Positions 1-7,779 of a stretch of 64,000 nucleotides of DNA are shown here, in pieces (within the stretch, counting starts at the first letter, position 1; every line of letters begins with the position of its first letter). The notes below the pieces were generated by a model, which was given only the letters and a program-made list of their open reading frames with translations, was not told where the DNA came from and searched no databases. The DNA lies in NCBI GenBank assembly GCA_949288735.1, contig CASELE010000003.1, positions 1 through 64,000 of the forward strand, read 5' to 3'. Origin of the DNA: an uncultured Alistipes sp. (GTDB lineage Bacteria; Bacteroidota; Bacteroidia; Bacteroidales; Rikenellaceae). The translations under genes were made by a program, and so were the position numbers.

Positions 1-50
1 GTCCTTAGGGACCGCGCCGTCTCGTTTCGACCGTACCGAAACGCTGCAGG

Positions 51-821
51 CTACCGCATATCGTCGGAACCGGGATGCTTCGACAACACGGTATGGGGTA
101 CGTCGCCGTGTGTCATGAGCTGGATAGGGCAGTCGTAGGCACGGAGCTGCTCTTCGGTGATACGGTTCGAATCGTGACGATGAAGCGTACGGTTCACGCA
201 TACGATCGTCCGGACGACACTCGAAACGATTCCTATATCGTGCGAAACCATCGCGATGGCCATCCGGCCGCTCAGCTCGCGCAACGTAACGTAGAGCTCT
301 CTTTCGAAGCGGTTGTCCACGAAATTCGTCGGTTCATCGAGCAGCAGCAGTTTCGGTCCGGAGACCACAGCACGGCACAACAGCGCCCGCTGCAACTGTC
401 CGCCCGAGACCTCGCCGACACTCCGGTCCGCCAGCTCGCCGATGCCCGCCGCCTCGAGCAGCGAATGTACCCGCCGGCGGTCCGCCCGGGTATATCGCCC
501 GAAAAGGCCCTTACAGCCCTGCAGCCCCGAAAGAACCGTCTCCTCGACAGAGATAGGGAAGGCCCGGTCGAATCCCGAAAGCTGCGGCATATAGCCGATA
601 AGCCGCTCGCGGCCTCGAAACAGTTCGGGGGCGTACTCGATGCGGCCGGAGTGGGGTATCAGTCCGAGAATAGCCCGCACGAGGGTCGTCTTGCCGCCAC
701 CGTTCGGTCCCACGATTCCCAGGAAATCGTCGGGATAGATATCGAGATCGACCCCGCGGAGCGCCTCGCAGCCGTCGTAGTCGACGCCTACGCCTCTCAG
801 CGATACAAGCGGACGATTCAT
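51..821 (-). CDS. Metal-type ABC transporter ATP-binding protein (ZnuC/MntB-like)
   Basis: The 256-residue product is the ATPase that would power import of a metal ion through an inner-membrane permease. The Walker A motif GPNGGGKTT lies near residue 38, the signature VSGGQLQRA near 138, and Walker B LLLLDEPT near 158, followed by the switch region VSHD. The start overlaps the stop of the substrate-binding gene by 4 bp (ATGA), so the two are translationally coupled. The permease expected in such a set is not visible; it would lie left of base 1 or elsewhere. Family assignment is strong. The metal (Zn, Mn or Fe) cannot be told from sequence alone. Confidence 0.88.
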   Translation of the reverse strand: MNRPLVSLRGVGVDYDGCEALRGVDLDIYPDDFLGIVGPNGGGKTTLVRAILGLIPHSGRIEYAPELFRGRERLIGYMPQLSGFDRAFPISVEETVLSGLQGCKGLFGRYTRADRRRVHSLLEAAGIGELADRSVGEVSGGQLQRALLCRAVVSGPKLLLLDEPTNFVDNRFERELYVTLRELSGRMAIAMVSHDIGIVSSVVRTIVCVNRTLHRHDSNRITEEQLRAYDCPIQLMTHGDVPHTVLSKHPGSDDMR

Positions 822-1666
822 GGCGCGACTATCAGATCGGTGATTCGACGGATGCTCTCCACCACATCCTCCTCGAGCGGGTCGATGACCGCCGCCTCGG
901 CTCCGATGTCATTGCAGAAGGCCTCGACGGCCGATTGCGGGAACTGCCGTTCGTAAAGGAGTCGCCTTACACCATCCGCCCTGGCACGGGCAATAAGCCG
1001 GGCAAGCCGCCGCGCAGATGGCTCGCGGCCCTCCGTTTCGACGGCAACCTGCTCCAGCCCGTAGGCGCGCGCATAGTAGCCCAGAGCAGGGTGGTAGATA
1101 TAGAACACGCGTACGCCATGCTCGCGCAGACTCTCGGCCGTCTCGGCATCGAGTCTTGCAAGTTCCTCGTCAAGTGCACGGTAAGCCGCTGCATACCCTG
1201 TCGAATCGGGAGCCATGCGGCAGAGTGCATCGTAGAGATTGGCCGCCATACGGCGCAATTCACGAGGCGACAGCCACACGTGCGGATCGGCACCGACCAC
1301 ATCACCGTCGGCGCCCTGAATACCGCCTATCGATTCGATACCCCGACAGAGCGTGACGACGCGGGACGAGTCGGCCAAAGGTGCGAGATAGCTTCGCTCG
1401 AAATCGAGCAGTCCGACCGCAACGACCATCCGCGCCTCGTGCAATGTTACCAGCTGACGGGGCGTAGGATCGAAGGTCTCGGGCGAAACGCCAACCGGCA
1501 CCAGCACCTCGATGCGGAAATCGTCGCCCGCGATACGTTCGACAAGCGAACGCAGCGGTGCAATCGAAACACAAATCTCCGCATCGGGAGCAGTTCGCTG
1601 CGACGAACACCCCATAAACGACAGTAATACAATAATAAAAACACGATATATAAAGCGAGGCATCAT
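818..1666 (-). CDS. Metal ABC transporter substrate-binding lipoprotein (ZnuA/TroA family)
   Basis: This 282-residue protein has a hydrophobic signal segment ending in the lipobox SFMGC, so it is a lipoprotein likely held at the periplasmic membrane face. The family core is visible in VSIAPLRSLVERIAGD near the mature N-terminus, the conserved GVSPETFDPTPRQ, and GADPHVWLSP, whose His is a usual metal ligand in the ZnuA/TroA (cluster A-I) family. The His-rich loop seen in many zinc-specific members is absent, which may favour Mn or Fe, but that is inference. It is the first gene of a leftward operon with the ATPase. Two adjacent ATGs (1666, 1663) are possible starts. No clear Zur or MntR box was recognised upstream. 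Confidence 0.87.
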   Translation of the reverse strand: MMPRFIYRVFIIVLLSFMGCSSQRTAPDAEICVSIAPLRSLVERIAGDDFRIEVLVPVGVSPETFDPTPRQLVTLHEARMVVAVGLLDFERSYLAPLADSSRVVTLCRGIESIGGIQGADGDVVGADPHVWLSPRELRRMAANLYDALCRMAPDSTGYAAAYRALDEELARLDAETAESLREHGVRVFYIYHPALGYYARAYGLEQVAVETEGREPSARRLARLIARARADGVRRLLYERQFPQSAVEAFCNDIGAEAAVIDPLEEDVVESIRRITDLIVAP

Positions 1667-1709
1667 ATCACATGAAGTTATATACTATATTTACGGTACA
1701 TAATTACGC

Positions 1710-2360
1710 CTATATGAACCATTGCATCAAATCATCCGGACGCTCCGCCACACCGACGACTCCGGCCCGTTCGAGTTCTTCGCGTGTTCCATACCCCCAC
1801 AGCACACCGATAGCATCGATACCCGCCGTATGGGCTCCCTCCACATCATGGCATCGGTCACCGATCATGGCTGCCATCCGGCGCTCTTCAATCCGTTCGA
1901 GCTTCAAGACCCGCTCAATAACACCCGCCTTGGTGCGACCGGGTCCGTCCGACTCTCCGCCGCAGACAGTCGAAAACCAACGCTCCAGATCGAACCGCCG
2001 CAACACCCGAACGGCCATCTCCTCAGGCTTCGACGTAGCCACCGCCAGACGATATCCCGCAGCCGAAAGTGCAGACAGCAACTCGGCAACGCCCGCATAA
2101 GGGCTGTTTTCAAGGATTCCCTTCGACTCGTACTCACCGCGGAAAAGCGCGACAGCCTCGGCCGTCCGAGCCTCCGAGAGACCGATTTTCCGGAACGAAT
2201 CGACGAGAGGAGGTCCCACGAAACTCCTCAGATCCGACGACAACGGAACATCGACACCCAATCGCTCCAACGCAAAGCGGACACAGCGTACGATGCCCGG
2301 CGCTGAATCGGTCAACGTTCCGTCCAGATCGAAGAGCAAATATCGGTAGGACGACTGCAT
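1710..2360 (-). CDS. HAD-superfamily phosphatase, phosphoglycolate-phosphatase-like
   Basis: The 216-residue protein starts with the HAD motif I FDLDGTLTDS (nucleophile Asp plus acid-base Asp), followed by an alpha-helical cap. It continues with motif II VATSKP, a Lys in GRTKAGVIERV (motif III) and motif IV MIGDRCHDVEGA. This order and the C1-type cap match the Gph/PgmB group, which removes phosphate from small organic phosphates such as phosphoglycolate. Substrate is unproven. It is the last host gene left of the prophage. A leftward -7 element (CAAAGATA on the plus strand) at 2432-2439 probably drives it, giving a leader of about 65 bases. Confidence 0.85.
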   Translation of the reverse strand: MQSSYRYLLFDLDGTLTDSAPGIVRCVRFALERLGVDVPLSSDLRSFVGPPLVDSFRKIGLSEARTAEAVALFRGEYESKGILENSPYAGVAELLSALSAAGYRLAVATSKPEEMAVRVLRRFDLERWFSTVCGGESDGPGRTKAGVIERVLKLERIEERRMAAMIGDRCHDVEGAHTAGIDAIGVLWGYGTREELERAGVVGVAERPDDLMQWFI

Positions 2361-2431
2361 TGATTTATGAATCAGGAGACTATGTATTTTAACACAATAT
2401 TCAATCTACCGTTGCTGCAACGCGCGACGCA

Positions 2432-2439
2432 CAAAGATA
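2432..2439 (-). promoter_or_regulatory. Candidate -7 element TATCTTTG for the HAD phosphatase gene
   Basis: Read leftward the sequence is TATCTTTG, an exact TAnnTTTG Bacteroidetes -7 box. No good -33 TTTG was found at the usual spacing. The rest of 2361-2614 shows no gene I can support. Confidence 0.5.
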
Positions 2440-2614
2440 CGTTTTTTCCCATTAGCAGTGAACGTGCGGCCGGGTATACCTTAGGTTATATACAACGTTC
2501 CGACATCATACGCAACGCTCCGTCATTACATTCTCATGTGCAAAGATCCGCCGCCGCACGGAACAATAGGCAGACTCGACGGCCGCAACCGTTAACGACC
2601 AGAACAGATGAGGA

Positions 2615-2638
2615 GGCGATACCGCTGCGGTTATCGCC
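2615..2638. repeat. Inverted repeat next to the left dif-like site
   Basis: GGCGATA at 2615-2621 pairs with TATCGCC at 2632-2638. An inner CCG/CGG pair and a CTG loop complete the stem, with one unpaired T at 2631. It ends 7 bp before the left attachment site. It could be a terminator (followed by an AT-rich stretch rather than a clean T-run) or an accessory structure; its role is unknown. Confidence 0.5.
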
Positions 2639-2644
2639 TATATA

Positions 2645-2672
2645 ATTTAACATAATGTAAATATTACGTCAT
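2645..2672 (+). repeat. Left dif-like XerCD attachment site (attL)
   Basis: The site has a left arm ATTTAACATAA, a 6-bp centre TGTAAA and a right arm TATTACGTCAT. The left arm is identical to the XerD arm of Escherichia coli dif read on the opposite strand. The same 28-bp arrangement recurs at 8040-8067 with 24 of 28 bases equal and an identical centre, as strand exchange between the two would need. The ATG of the first prophage gene begins at the very next base. Confidence 0.88.
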
Positions 2673-3002
2673 ATGAATCGAGTTGAAATTGAAAAGCTGA
2701 CGAATTTTGTCGTCACGGTCTCAGATCTGTGCGAGTTGGCGGATACTGTGACGTATGCCGATGGTGTACTATATCTCATCGTTGACAAACCTTCGGTTGA
2801 ACTTGTTCACCGCTGTTATATGCAGTTGACTCATTTGCCTGTCAACTCTGCAAGTTTCGAACGGACCCTTGCCGGCACTCTTAATGTGTCGGTCAATCTC
2901 TCTCACCTGGTGGCCTTGCTCTGTCCCCACCTTACTGCGCGTAGTTATCGTAACCCTGTTACATTTGTGAAACGCTATGAAAAATCGAAAAAAGAAAGGT
3001 AG
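2673..3002 (+). CDS. Prophage protein of unknown function, first gene
   Basis: The 109-residue protein begins directly after attL, so in the circular phage genome it would sit just after the joined attachment site. It has no motif I recognise. The middle is moderately hydrophobic with several Cys and His, and the C-terminus is basic (VKRYEKSKKER). It may be regulatory, being the first gene, but nothing in the sequence demonstrates this. Its end overlaps the start of the small basic ORF by 26 bp in another frame, as is common in compact microvirus genomes. Confidence 0.7.
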   Translation: MNRVEIEKLTNFVVTVSDLCELADTVTYADGVLYLIVDKPSVELVHRCYMQLTHLPVNSASFERTLAGTLNVSVNLSHLVALLCPHLTARSYRNPVTFVKRYEKSKKER

Positions 3003-3054
3003 CCGGAAGAAGTCCGGTTATGTGAAGGTAAGACTTGGAGGAGATCGCCTGTAG
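2977..3054 (+). CDS. Candidate J-like basic DNA-packaging peptide (25 aa)
   Basis: This 25-residue ORF starts at an ATG inside the end of the preceding gene and stops 2 bp before the Rep start. It begins MKNRKKKGSRKK and ends VRLGGDRL, with about ten Lys/Arg in total. Microviruses pack ssDNA with a tiny basic protein (J of phiX174 and J-like proteins of gokushoviruses) whose Gly-Gly-containing C-terminus ends in an aromatic or aliphatic residue; the GGDRL ending resembles that. Fit into the operon, composition and tail all support a gene. At this length chance is still possible, and homology cannot be tested here. Confidence 0.6.
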   Translation: MKNRKKKGSRKKSGYVKVRLGGDRL

Positions 3055-3056
3055 TT

Positions 3057-4118
3057 ATGAACTGTCCGTTTTCCATCCGTGTGCCGCATCCTTCGCGTGC
3101 GAAGCTTCAGCGTCAGCGTATGCATATGACTGAGGCCTCGTATGCCTGGGCATGCGAGCATATGGAAAGCTTTCGCAAAGTCGTTAATTGTACACCTTAT
3201 TTTATTGAAGTGCCCTGTGGCCGTTGTCGCATTTGTCGTAAGAAGCGTGGCCAATCGTGGCGTGTTCGCTTGATGCACGAGGCGCAATATGGTAATCATC
3301 GTAATGCAATATTCGTGACGTTGACCCTCGCGCCCAAGTATTATAATAAGGTAAAAGGCAATGAGGCGTATTGTATGCGGTTGTTTCTCGACCGCTGGCG
3401 GAAGAAGTACGGACATGCTCCTGTTCGCTGGTTTACTACTGAACTTGGTGAGGAAAAAGGCCGATTGCATTTTCATGGAATTATCTGGGATGTACCTTTT
3501 TTTCAGGACGGCAACCGGTTCAAGTCGAAAGCTCGTATGAATCGTGAGTTACGTAAACTTTGGAAATACGGCAATACATGGGTTGATTATGTCAAGGAAA
3601 CCACTATTTCGTATATCGTTAAATACATTACGAAACCTTGTGACTATGATCCGAACTATTTTGCAAAGGTCTTCGTCTCTCCGGGTCTTGGCCGAGCTGC
3701 GCTCTCGTCCGCAATGTTGGATAACATTTTGCGGATGTATCGGGAATCGCGTTCCCTGGTAGTCCATGTTGGTGGTTATCCGGTTACGCTGCCTCGGTAT
3801 TATCTTAAACATGCTGTAAAGGATGAACAAAGGAAAGAGGACAATTATTACAAATATTGGCTCGCTGTTCACGGCGATATGGAACCTGTTGACCCGAATA
3901 GTCCCTATTTTGATGGTCGCTATCTCTATCGTAATTACGAGTGCTATTGCCTATCTCGTGAAGCGCTTAGAGAAGTCGAGGTTCAATTCTTACCTGAACC
4001 GTCTCGTTTCGCAGCTCTCGTGGCTGCTGATTGCAGTTGCGATTTATTGCTTGATCAGAATTTGTATAACACATTAAAACACAGTTTGTATGGCATTGCT
4101 CCAGGATGTATTACTTAA
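3057..4118 (+). CDS. Microvirus replication initiator (VP4/Rep, HUH endonuclease)
   Basis: The 353-residue protein should nick the double-stranded phage DNA to start rolling-circle replication. Near residue 54 it carries PCGRCRICRKKR, the Cys-pair basic motif typical of microvirus Rep. The strand FVTLTL follows at about 83, the HUH metal motif GRLHFHG at about 133, and YIVKYITK near 182, where the catalytic Tyr is expected. Length and motif order match alpavirus and gokushovirus VP4. The start lies 2 bp after the small basic ORF, and the end overlaps the capsid gene by 29 bp. No break or missing core motif is seen. Confidence 0.93.
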   Translation: MNCPFSIRVPHPSRAKLQRQRMHMTEASYAWACEHMESFRKVVNCTPYFIEVPCGRCRICRKKRGQSWRVRLMHEAQYGNHRNAIFVTLTLAPKYYNKVKGNEAYCMRLFLDRWRKKYGHAPVRWFTTELGEEKGRLHFHGIIWDVPFFQDGNRFKSKARMNRELRKLWKYGNTWVDYVKETTISYIVKYITKPCDYDPNYFAKVFVSPGLGRAALSSAMLDNILRMYRESRSLVVHVGGYPVTLPRYYLKHAVKDEQRKEDNYYKYWLAVHGDMEPVDPNSPYFDGRYLYRNYECYCLSREALREVEVQFLPEPSRFAALVAADCSCDLLLDQNLYNTLKHSLYGIAPGCIT

Positions 4119-5763
4119 AAAGCCGAAATTTAGTAATTTCGACTGGTCGAAAAAGCTCGGTTTGACTATGATGCCTGGGCCGGTCTACCCTATCATATGT
4201 CGTGAGATGCTCCCCGGTCAGACCGTGCATACGAGTATTATGCACGATATTAAGACCTACCCATTGCAGTCACCTCTCTATGGGTCGTTCCGCTTCCAGG
4301 TTGCGCATTTCTTTGTGCCGACGCGTTTATATGTCCAGGCCATGGATCAGAATAGGCAGATCCCGGACTATGATCCGTCGCAGGTTAAGTTCCCGACGTT
4401 CCAGCTTCCGGATGTCGAGGTCTCCTCTTCGAATGTAGAGACTGGCGAGAAGTATCTCGATGAATATCCGAACGTGCGTAAGTCGTCGTTACTTGAGTGC
4501 CTGGGCATTGGTCAGGGTACTATGGATATGCGTGATCCCTATATGGCAGTGAATCAGAAAAGGTATTGCGCAATTCCTGTTATTGGCTACTACGATATAT
4601 ATCGTAATTATTACGCAAATTCTCAGGAGGACACGTTCCCGATGTTCTTTTGGCGAGATCCTGTACGCGGTACTGCTAATACGACCGTCGAAGCTGTTGA
4701 TTTCAGTAAACTGGATCGATTCATCCAGTTCATAGTGTATAATGGCGATTCACCGTCCGGTAGTCCTATTAATATAACCTATGGTTCGGAAGTTTTTGGA
4801 AACCTGCCAAATCCGATTACGGCCTCTTGTAATGTACCCCTTGGTGGTCTCTGCATGGCGACTATGCGCCCGGATATGTTTACGGCATGGCTTTCGACGA
4901 CGAAATATGAAACCCTTGTTTCACGAGCTGCCGTTACTATGGATGTATCCGAAGATCTGCCCATGCAGACGTCATTCACGATTAACCAGCTTCGTTTTGC
5001 AAACAAGTTGATGCAGTATTTCGAGCGTCAAATTGTTGCAGGTGGTCGGTATGACGACTTTGTCGAGGCGCTGTTCGGTGTGAAAACTTCCCGTGACCTC
5101 TGTATCCCCGAGCTTCTTGGTGTACAGACTTCGCCTATTATCTTCGCGGAGGTTGTCTCTACTGCGTCTGCCGGTGAGGGTCTTGGTGACCTTGGCGGTC
5201 GTGGCTATTCAATATCCAAGAGCCGTACGGTACGTTTCACTGCTTCGGAGCATGGTTATTATATTGCCTGTGCTACGATCATTCCCAACGTCCGGTATAG
5301 TGATGGTATCCCTGCTATGTTCTACCGTACCAATCTCCAGGATGTCTACGCACCTCAGTTCGATACTATCGGATTCCAGCCTGTTCCGGCTCGTCAGATG
5401 CTTGCCCGGCCTCTGCTTGATAGTCAGAATCATATACGAGACTATGGTCCGGGCAATTCGGACATGGTATTCTATCAGCCCGCCTGGACGGAGTATATGA
5501 CCGATGTCTCCAGTTCTCGCGGTGATCTTGCTCTTACCGGTCAGCTCAATTATTGGACCTTGAACCGTAAGTTTGACTTTGAGCAACAGAATTCTGCCGG
5601 TGCTGTGATACCTACTCTGTCGTTCTCTTCGTATCCTCTGCCTGGTATGTTCAATTATCCGTTCACGAATCAGGCGCAAGGTGCTGAGAACTTTATTCTT
5701 GACCTGGAAATCGATTGTAAGGCCCGACTCCCCAAAGGAAAGCGTGTGATGCCTACTCTTTAA
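4090..5763 (+). CDS. Microvirus major capsid protein (VP1, F-like)
   Basis: This 557-residue protein forms the T=1 microvirus shell. The N-terminal segment carries MLPGQTVHTSIMHDI and then YGSFRFQVAHFFVPTR; the strand leading into HFFVP is a signature of F-like microvirus capsid proteins, which use a single jelly-roll fold. The C-terminal third has FDFEQQ and the basic end KGKRVMPTL. The start overlaps the Rep end in another frame. Length is in the usual alpavirus/gokushovirus range and there is no break. It is the best marker for placing the phage in a phylogeny. Confidence 0.94.
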   Translation: MALLQDVLLKKPKFSNFDWSKKLGLTMMPGPVYPIICREMLPGQTVHTSIMHDIKTYPLQSPLYGSFRFQVAHFFVPTRLYVQAMDQNRQIPDYDPSQVKFPTFQLPDVEVSSSNVETGEKYLDEYPNVRKSSLLECLGIGQGTMDMRDPYMAVNQKRYCAIPVIGYYDIYRNYYANSQEDTFPMFFWRDPVRGTANTTVEAVDFSKLDRFIQFIVYNGDSPSGSPINITYGSEVFGNLPNPITASCNVPLGGLCMATMRPDMFTAWLSTTKYETLVSRAAVTMDVSEDLPMQTSFTINQLRFANKLMQYFERQIVAGGRYDDFVEALFGVKTSRDLCIPELLGVQTSPIIFAEVVSTASAGEGLGDLGGRGYSISKSRTVRFTASEHGYYIACATIIPNVRYSDGIPAMFYRTNLQDVYAPQFDTIGFQPVPARQMLARPLLDSQNHIRDYGPGNSDMVFYQPAWTEYMTDVSSSRGDLALTGQLNYWTLNRKFDFEQQNSAGAVIPTLSFSSYPLPGMFNYPFTNQAQGAENFILDLEIDCKARLPKGKRVMPTL

Positions 5764-5775
5764 AAACATTTTAAT

Positions 5776-6027
5776 ATGAAACCTTATCAGACTACTGTAA
5801 TTTTTGCGGCTCGGGCCGAGTTCCTTCCCAATGAGAAGCTTTATAAGGTTCTCGTCTCGCACTCTTGCGTGAGTGTGCTTTCGTCGGCTCCGGTCGTTCA
5901 GCTGGCAATTCCGATGAATGAGTATGAGAGTTCCTCTGTACTTGATGAGCTCGTTTCGGTAGTAGAATACTACGCGCGCGCGCGTGACAATGAAAATGAA
6001 AACAATAACACGTGCGCGTGCGAATAA
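5776..6027 (+). CDS. Small prophage protein of unknown function downstream of VP1
   Basis: The 83-residue ORF starts 12 bp after the capsid stop. The first 50 residues look beta-rich and hydrophobic (TTVIFAARAEF, VVQLAIPMNEY); the C-terminus is acidic and Asn-rich with a final CACE. A short protein between VP1 and the next gene is common in alpavirus-like genomes, but I do not recognise the family. Its coding sequence contains a (CG)6 run at 5973-5984, odd in AT-rich DNA. A perfect hairpin follows directly downstream. Confidence 0.7.
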   Translation: MKPYQTTVIFAARAEFLPNEKLYKVLVSHSCVSVLSSAPVVQLAIPMNEYESSSVLDELVSVVEYYARARDNENENNNTCACE

Positions 6028-6033
6028 CTAGAG

Positions 6034-6070
6034 GTAGATAGCAAGCTCGTTAATACAGCTTGCTATCTAC
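6034..6070 (+). terminator. Perfect 14-bp hairpin after the capsid-side genes
   Basis: GTAGATAGCAAGCT at 6034-6047 pairs base for base with its complement at 6057-6070 around a 9-base loop. No T-run follows, so it is not a textbook intrinsic terminator. It may end or stabilise the capsid transcript, or be a fold of the ssDNA genome used in replication or packaging. Confidence 0.6.
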
Positions 6071-6092
6071 ACCTTAATTAAAACATGAAATA

Positions 6093-6136
6093 ATTGCTCC
6101 GTGAGGATGTCAGATCTTGTATCTGACGTCCGCAAT
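6093..6136 (+). repeat. Second, interrupted hairpin over the start of the next gene
   Basis: GTCAGAT at 6109-6115 pairs with ATCTGAC at 6121-6127 around CTTGT. An outer ATTGC at 6093-6097 pairs with GCAAT at 6132-6136, with a GGA/TCC pair between. The candidate ATG at 6135 lies at the 3' foot, so the fold could limit translation of the downstream gene or mark a replication element. Confidence 0.5.
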
Positions 6137-6470
6137 GGAGCCTGACGAAGTCACTATTATGGCCTACGTTTATGATCCTAGATTCACCGGCCGCACGCTC
6201 TCTGAGCAGATAGCTATTGCGGCTAAGACTGGCGTCTCCGAGATGCTCGCGGACGCTGTAACGACGTTTGACGACGATATAAATGCTTACGACGTCGATT
6301 CCGATATTCGCGTCTCTCGCATGGATAAGGCGGAGATGGCGTTTGCCGCCGCCGAGGAAAAGAGAGCAGCGGCAATACGTGAGCGCAGCGCTGAAGAAGC
6401 AGCGCAGCGCAATCCTGTAGTGGATAATGCATCTGCTGCTGGTACTGAGAGTGGGGGCGCCGGGGCATAG
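6135..6470 (+). CDS. Candidate VP3-type internal scaffolding protein
   Basis: Starting at the ATG at 6135 the product has 111 residues; a second ATG at 6159 (MAYVYDPRF) gives 103. I do not count the upstream TTG in the hairpin loop. The sequence has DPRFTGRTLSEQIAIAAKTG, an acidic stretch DDDINAYDVDSDIR and a long charged Ala-rich helix. Position between capsid and pilot genes, small size, acidity and helical content suit a VP3-like internal scaffolding protein, but I see no decisive motif. It could be another virion or assembly factor. Confidence 0.6.
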   Translation: MEPDEVTIMAYVYDPRFTGRTLSEQIAIAAKTGVSEMLADAVTTFDDDINAYDVDSDIRVSRMDKAEMAFAAAEEKRAAAIRERSAEEAAQRNPVVDNASAAGTESGGAGA

Positions 6471-6496
6471 CCCCCCTCTCTTGACAATCTATGCCA

Positions 6497-6548
6497 GACG
6501 CGGAATAGGTTTCCGCGTCGTCCGGCGCCCCCCCCCCCTTAAAAAAAA
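6497..6548 (+). promoter_or_regulatory. Hairpin, C11 tract and A8 tract before the pilot gene
   Basis: GACGCGGAA at 6497-6505 pairs perfectly with TTCCGCGTC at 6511-6519. Eleven C residues follow at 6528-6538, then TT and eight A residues just before the ATG at 6553. The A-rich leader is what Bacteroidetes ribosomes favour. The long C-tract is unusual here and prone to slippage, though it lies outside the pilot reading frame. Confidence 0.55.
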
Positions 6549-6552
6549 TCTT

Positions 6553-7743
6553 ATGGCTAATAATAATAATTCTTTTTCGTTAGGCTTGGACCTTGGTTCC
6601 CTCGGTGGTGCTTTGTTTGGAGGTCTTACGCAGATTAACGCAGGTAAACGTCAGGAACGTTTGATGCGCAAGCAGGCCGATATACAGGACTGGGCTGCTG
6701 GTCGTCAGCTCGAACGTGATAAGGAGCTGATGGATTATCAGAATCAGCAGCAGATCGATTTCTGGAATATGAATAACGAGTATAATTCGGCTTCGGCCCA
6801 ACGTGAGAGGCTAGAGGATGCGAATCTTCTAGGTGCTTCGTTGATGGGTAATGGTTCTATGGGTACTCCGGCTACGATGCCTTCTGCCTCTGGTGCGACA
6901 TCCTCTACCCCGTCGATGCCTTTCCATTCCGAGATTTCCGCTACTCCTGGCCTAGACAAGGCCATGAAGGCTATATCTTTGATGCAAGGCATTGCGAATG
7001 TTGGATTAATAAGGGCGACCGCGGAGGAAAAAAGTAAGTCATCATTGTTGAAGGAGGCTCAGACGAAACAGACGCTTGCGAATACTATGTTGACGAACGA
7101 AAAGATAAAGGGCCTTGGCATTGAGAATAATATAAAAGCAATTGATTTGTCAATTGCCGAGGCTACGAAAACGGATAGAATTGCGTTGCAGTCTCTTGCA
7201 GTTTCTACGGCGGTTAAAAATCTTGAATTGCTTGACGAGAGAATTCTTGATGCGCGTTTTCGTAATAATAAATTGAATCACGCCGAATATGCCGATATGA
7301 TGCAGGGCGTTGCGTTGAAAGTGGCTGAAGTCGCGAGAGTTAAAGCAGCTACGAACTTGGCATTGCAACAAATCGGCGAATCCAGGTCTCGTGTGTTCCT
7401 TAATATGGCTTTGCGAGAAAAGGCGCGATATGATTCCCAGGAGTCAGCGGCGAATACTGAAGTACTTCGGCAAACTGTCGAGCATATCTCAGCTATGATG
7501 GAATTGCTGGGCGTTGAAAAATCGATAAAAGATGAATTGTTGGAGCAAGAAAGGTATAATACTAAGACTTATAAAGTCTATCGAATTGGTCAGATTGTGA
7601 ATCAGTATGCCGATGCTGCAGAAGCTATATTCACTACAGTCTTTGATGGCGTCCGTACTTTCCGTGATAATGACAAAGAAAAAGAGGCTCGAGGCATGAA
7701 AAAGATGGCCTTTAATTTGGCTCTATCAGCTTTAAAAAAGTAG
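6553..7743 (+). CDS. Microvirus DNA pilot protein (VP2, H-like)
   Basis: The 396-residue protein should carry the ssDNA across the host envelope. The N-terminus has a Gly-rich hydrophobic stretch (GLDLGSLGGALFGG) followed by a charged helix, and the rest is Gln/Ala/Lys-rich and predicted to be long alpha-helix or coiled coil, as in pilot proteins. The open frame continues upstream to 6427, but the ATG at 6553 follows an A-tract and opens the family-typical N-terminus MANNNNSFSLG. No frameshift is seen. Position downstream of the capsid and scaffold genes supports the call. Confidence 0.85.
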   Translation: MANNNNSFSLGLDLGSLGGALFGGLTQINAGKRQERLMRKQADIQDWAAGRQLERDKELMDYQNQQQIDFWNMNNEYNSASAQRERLEDANLLGASLMGNGSMGTPATMPSASGATSSTPSMPFHSEISATPGLDKAMKAISLMQGIANVGLIRATAEEKSKSSLLKEAQTKQTLANTMLTNEKIKGLGIENNIKAIDLSIAEATKTDRIALQSLAVSTAVKNLELLDERILDARFRNNKLNHAEYADMMQGVALKVAEVARVKAATNLALQQIGESRSRVFLNMALREKARYDSQESAANTEVLRQTVEHISAMMELLGVEKSIKDELLEQERYNTKTYKVYRIGQIVNQYADAAEAIFTTVFDGVRTFRDNDKEKEARGMKKMAFNLALSALKK

Positions 7744-7771
7744 TATTGTTTTTTTTTTGAGAAAAATTGCG

Positions 7772-7779
7772 TATGTTTG
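7772..7779 (+). promoter_or_regulatory. -7 element TATGTTTG almost touching the last prophage gene
   Basis: An exact TAnnTTTG box ends 3 bases before the ATG at 7783, so a transcript from it would be nearly leaderless. The remnant copy at 8235-8242 has the same arrangement, which supports function. Confidence 0.5.

Noticed and set aside
1-50. Permease gene of the metal transporter at the left edge
   Set aside because: No reading frame with hydrophobic sequence can be recognised in these few bases.
6427-6552. Upstream extension of the pilot protein through the C-tract
   Set aside because: It overlaps the scaffold gene end and hairpin, has low-quality sequence, and the ATG at 6553 matches the expected N-terminus.
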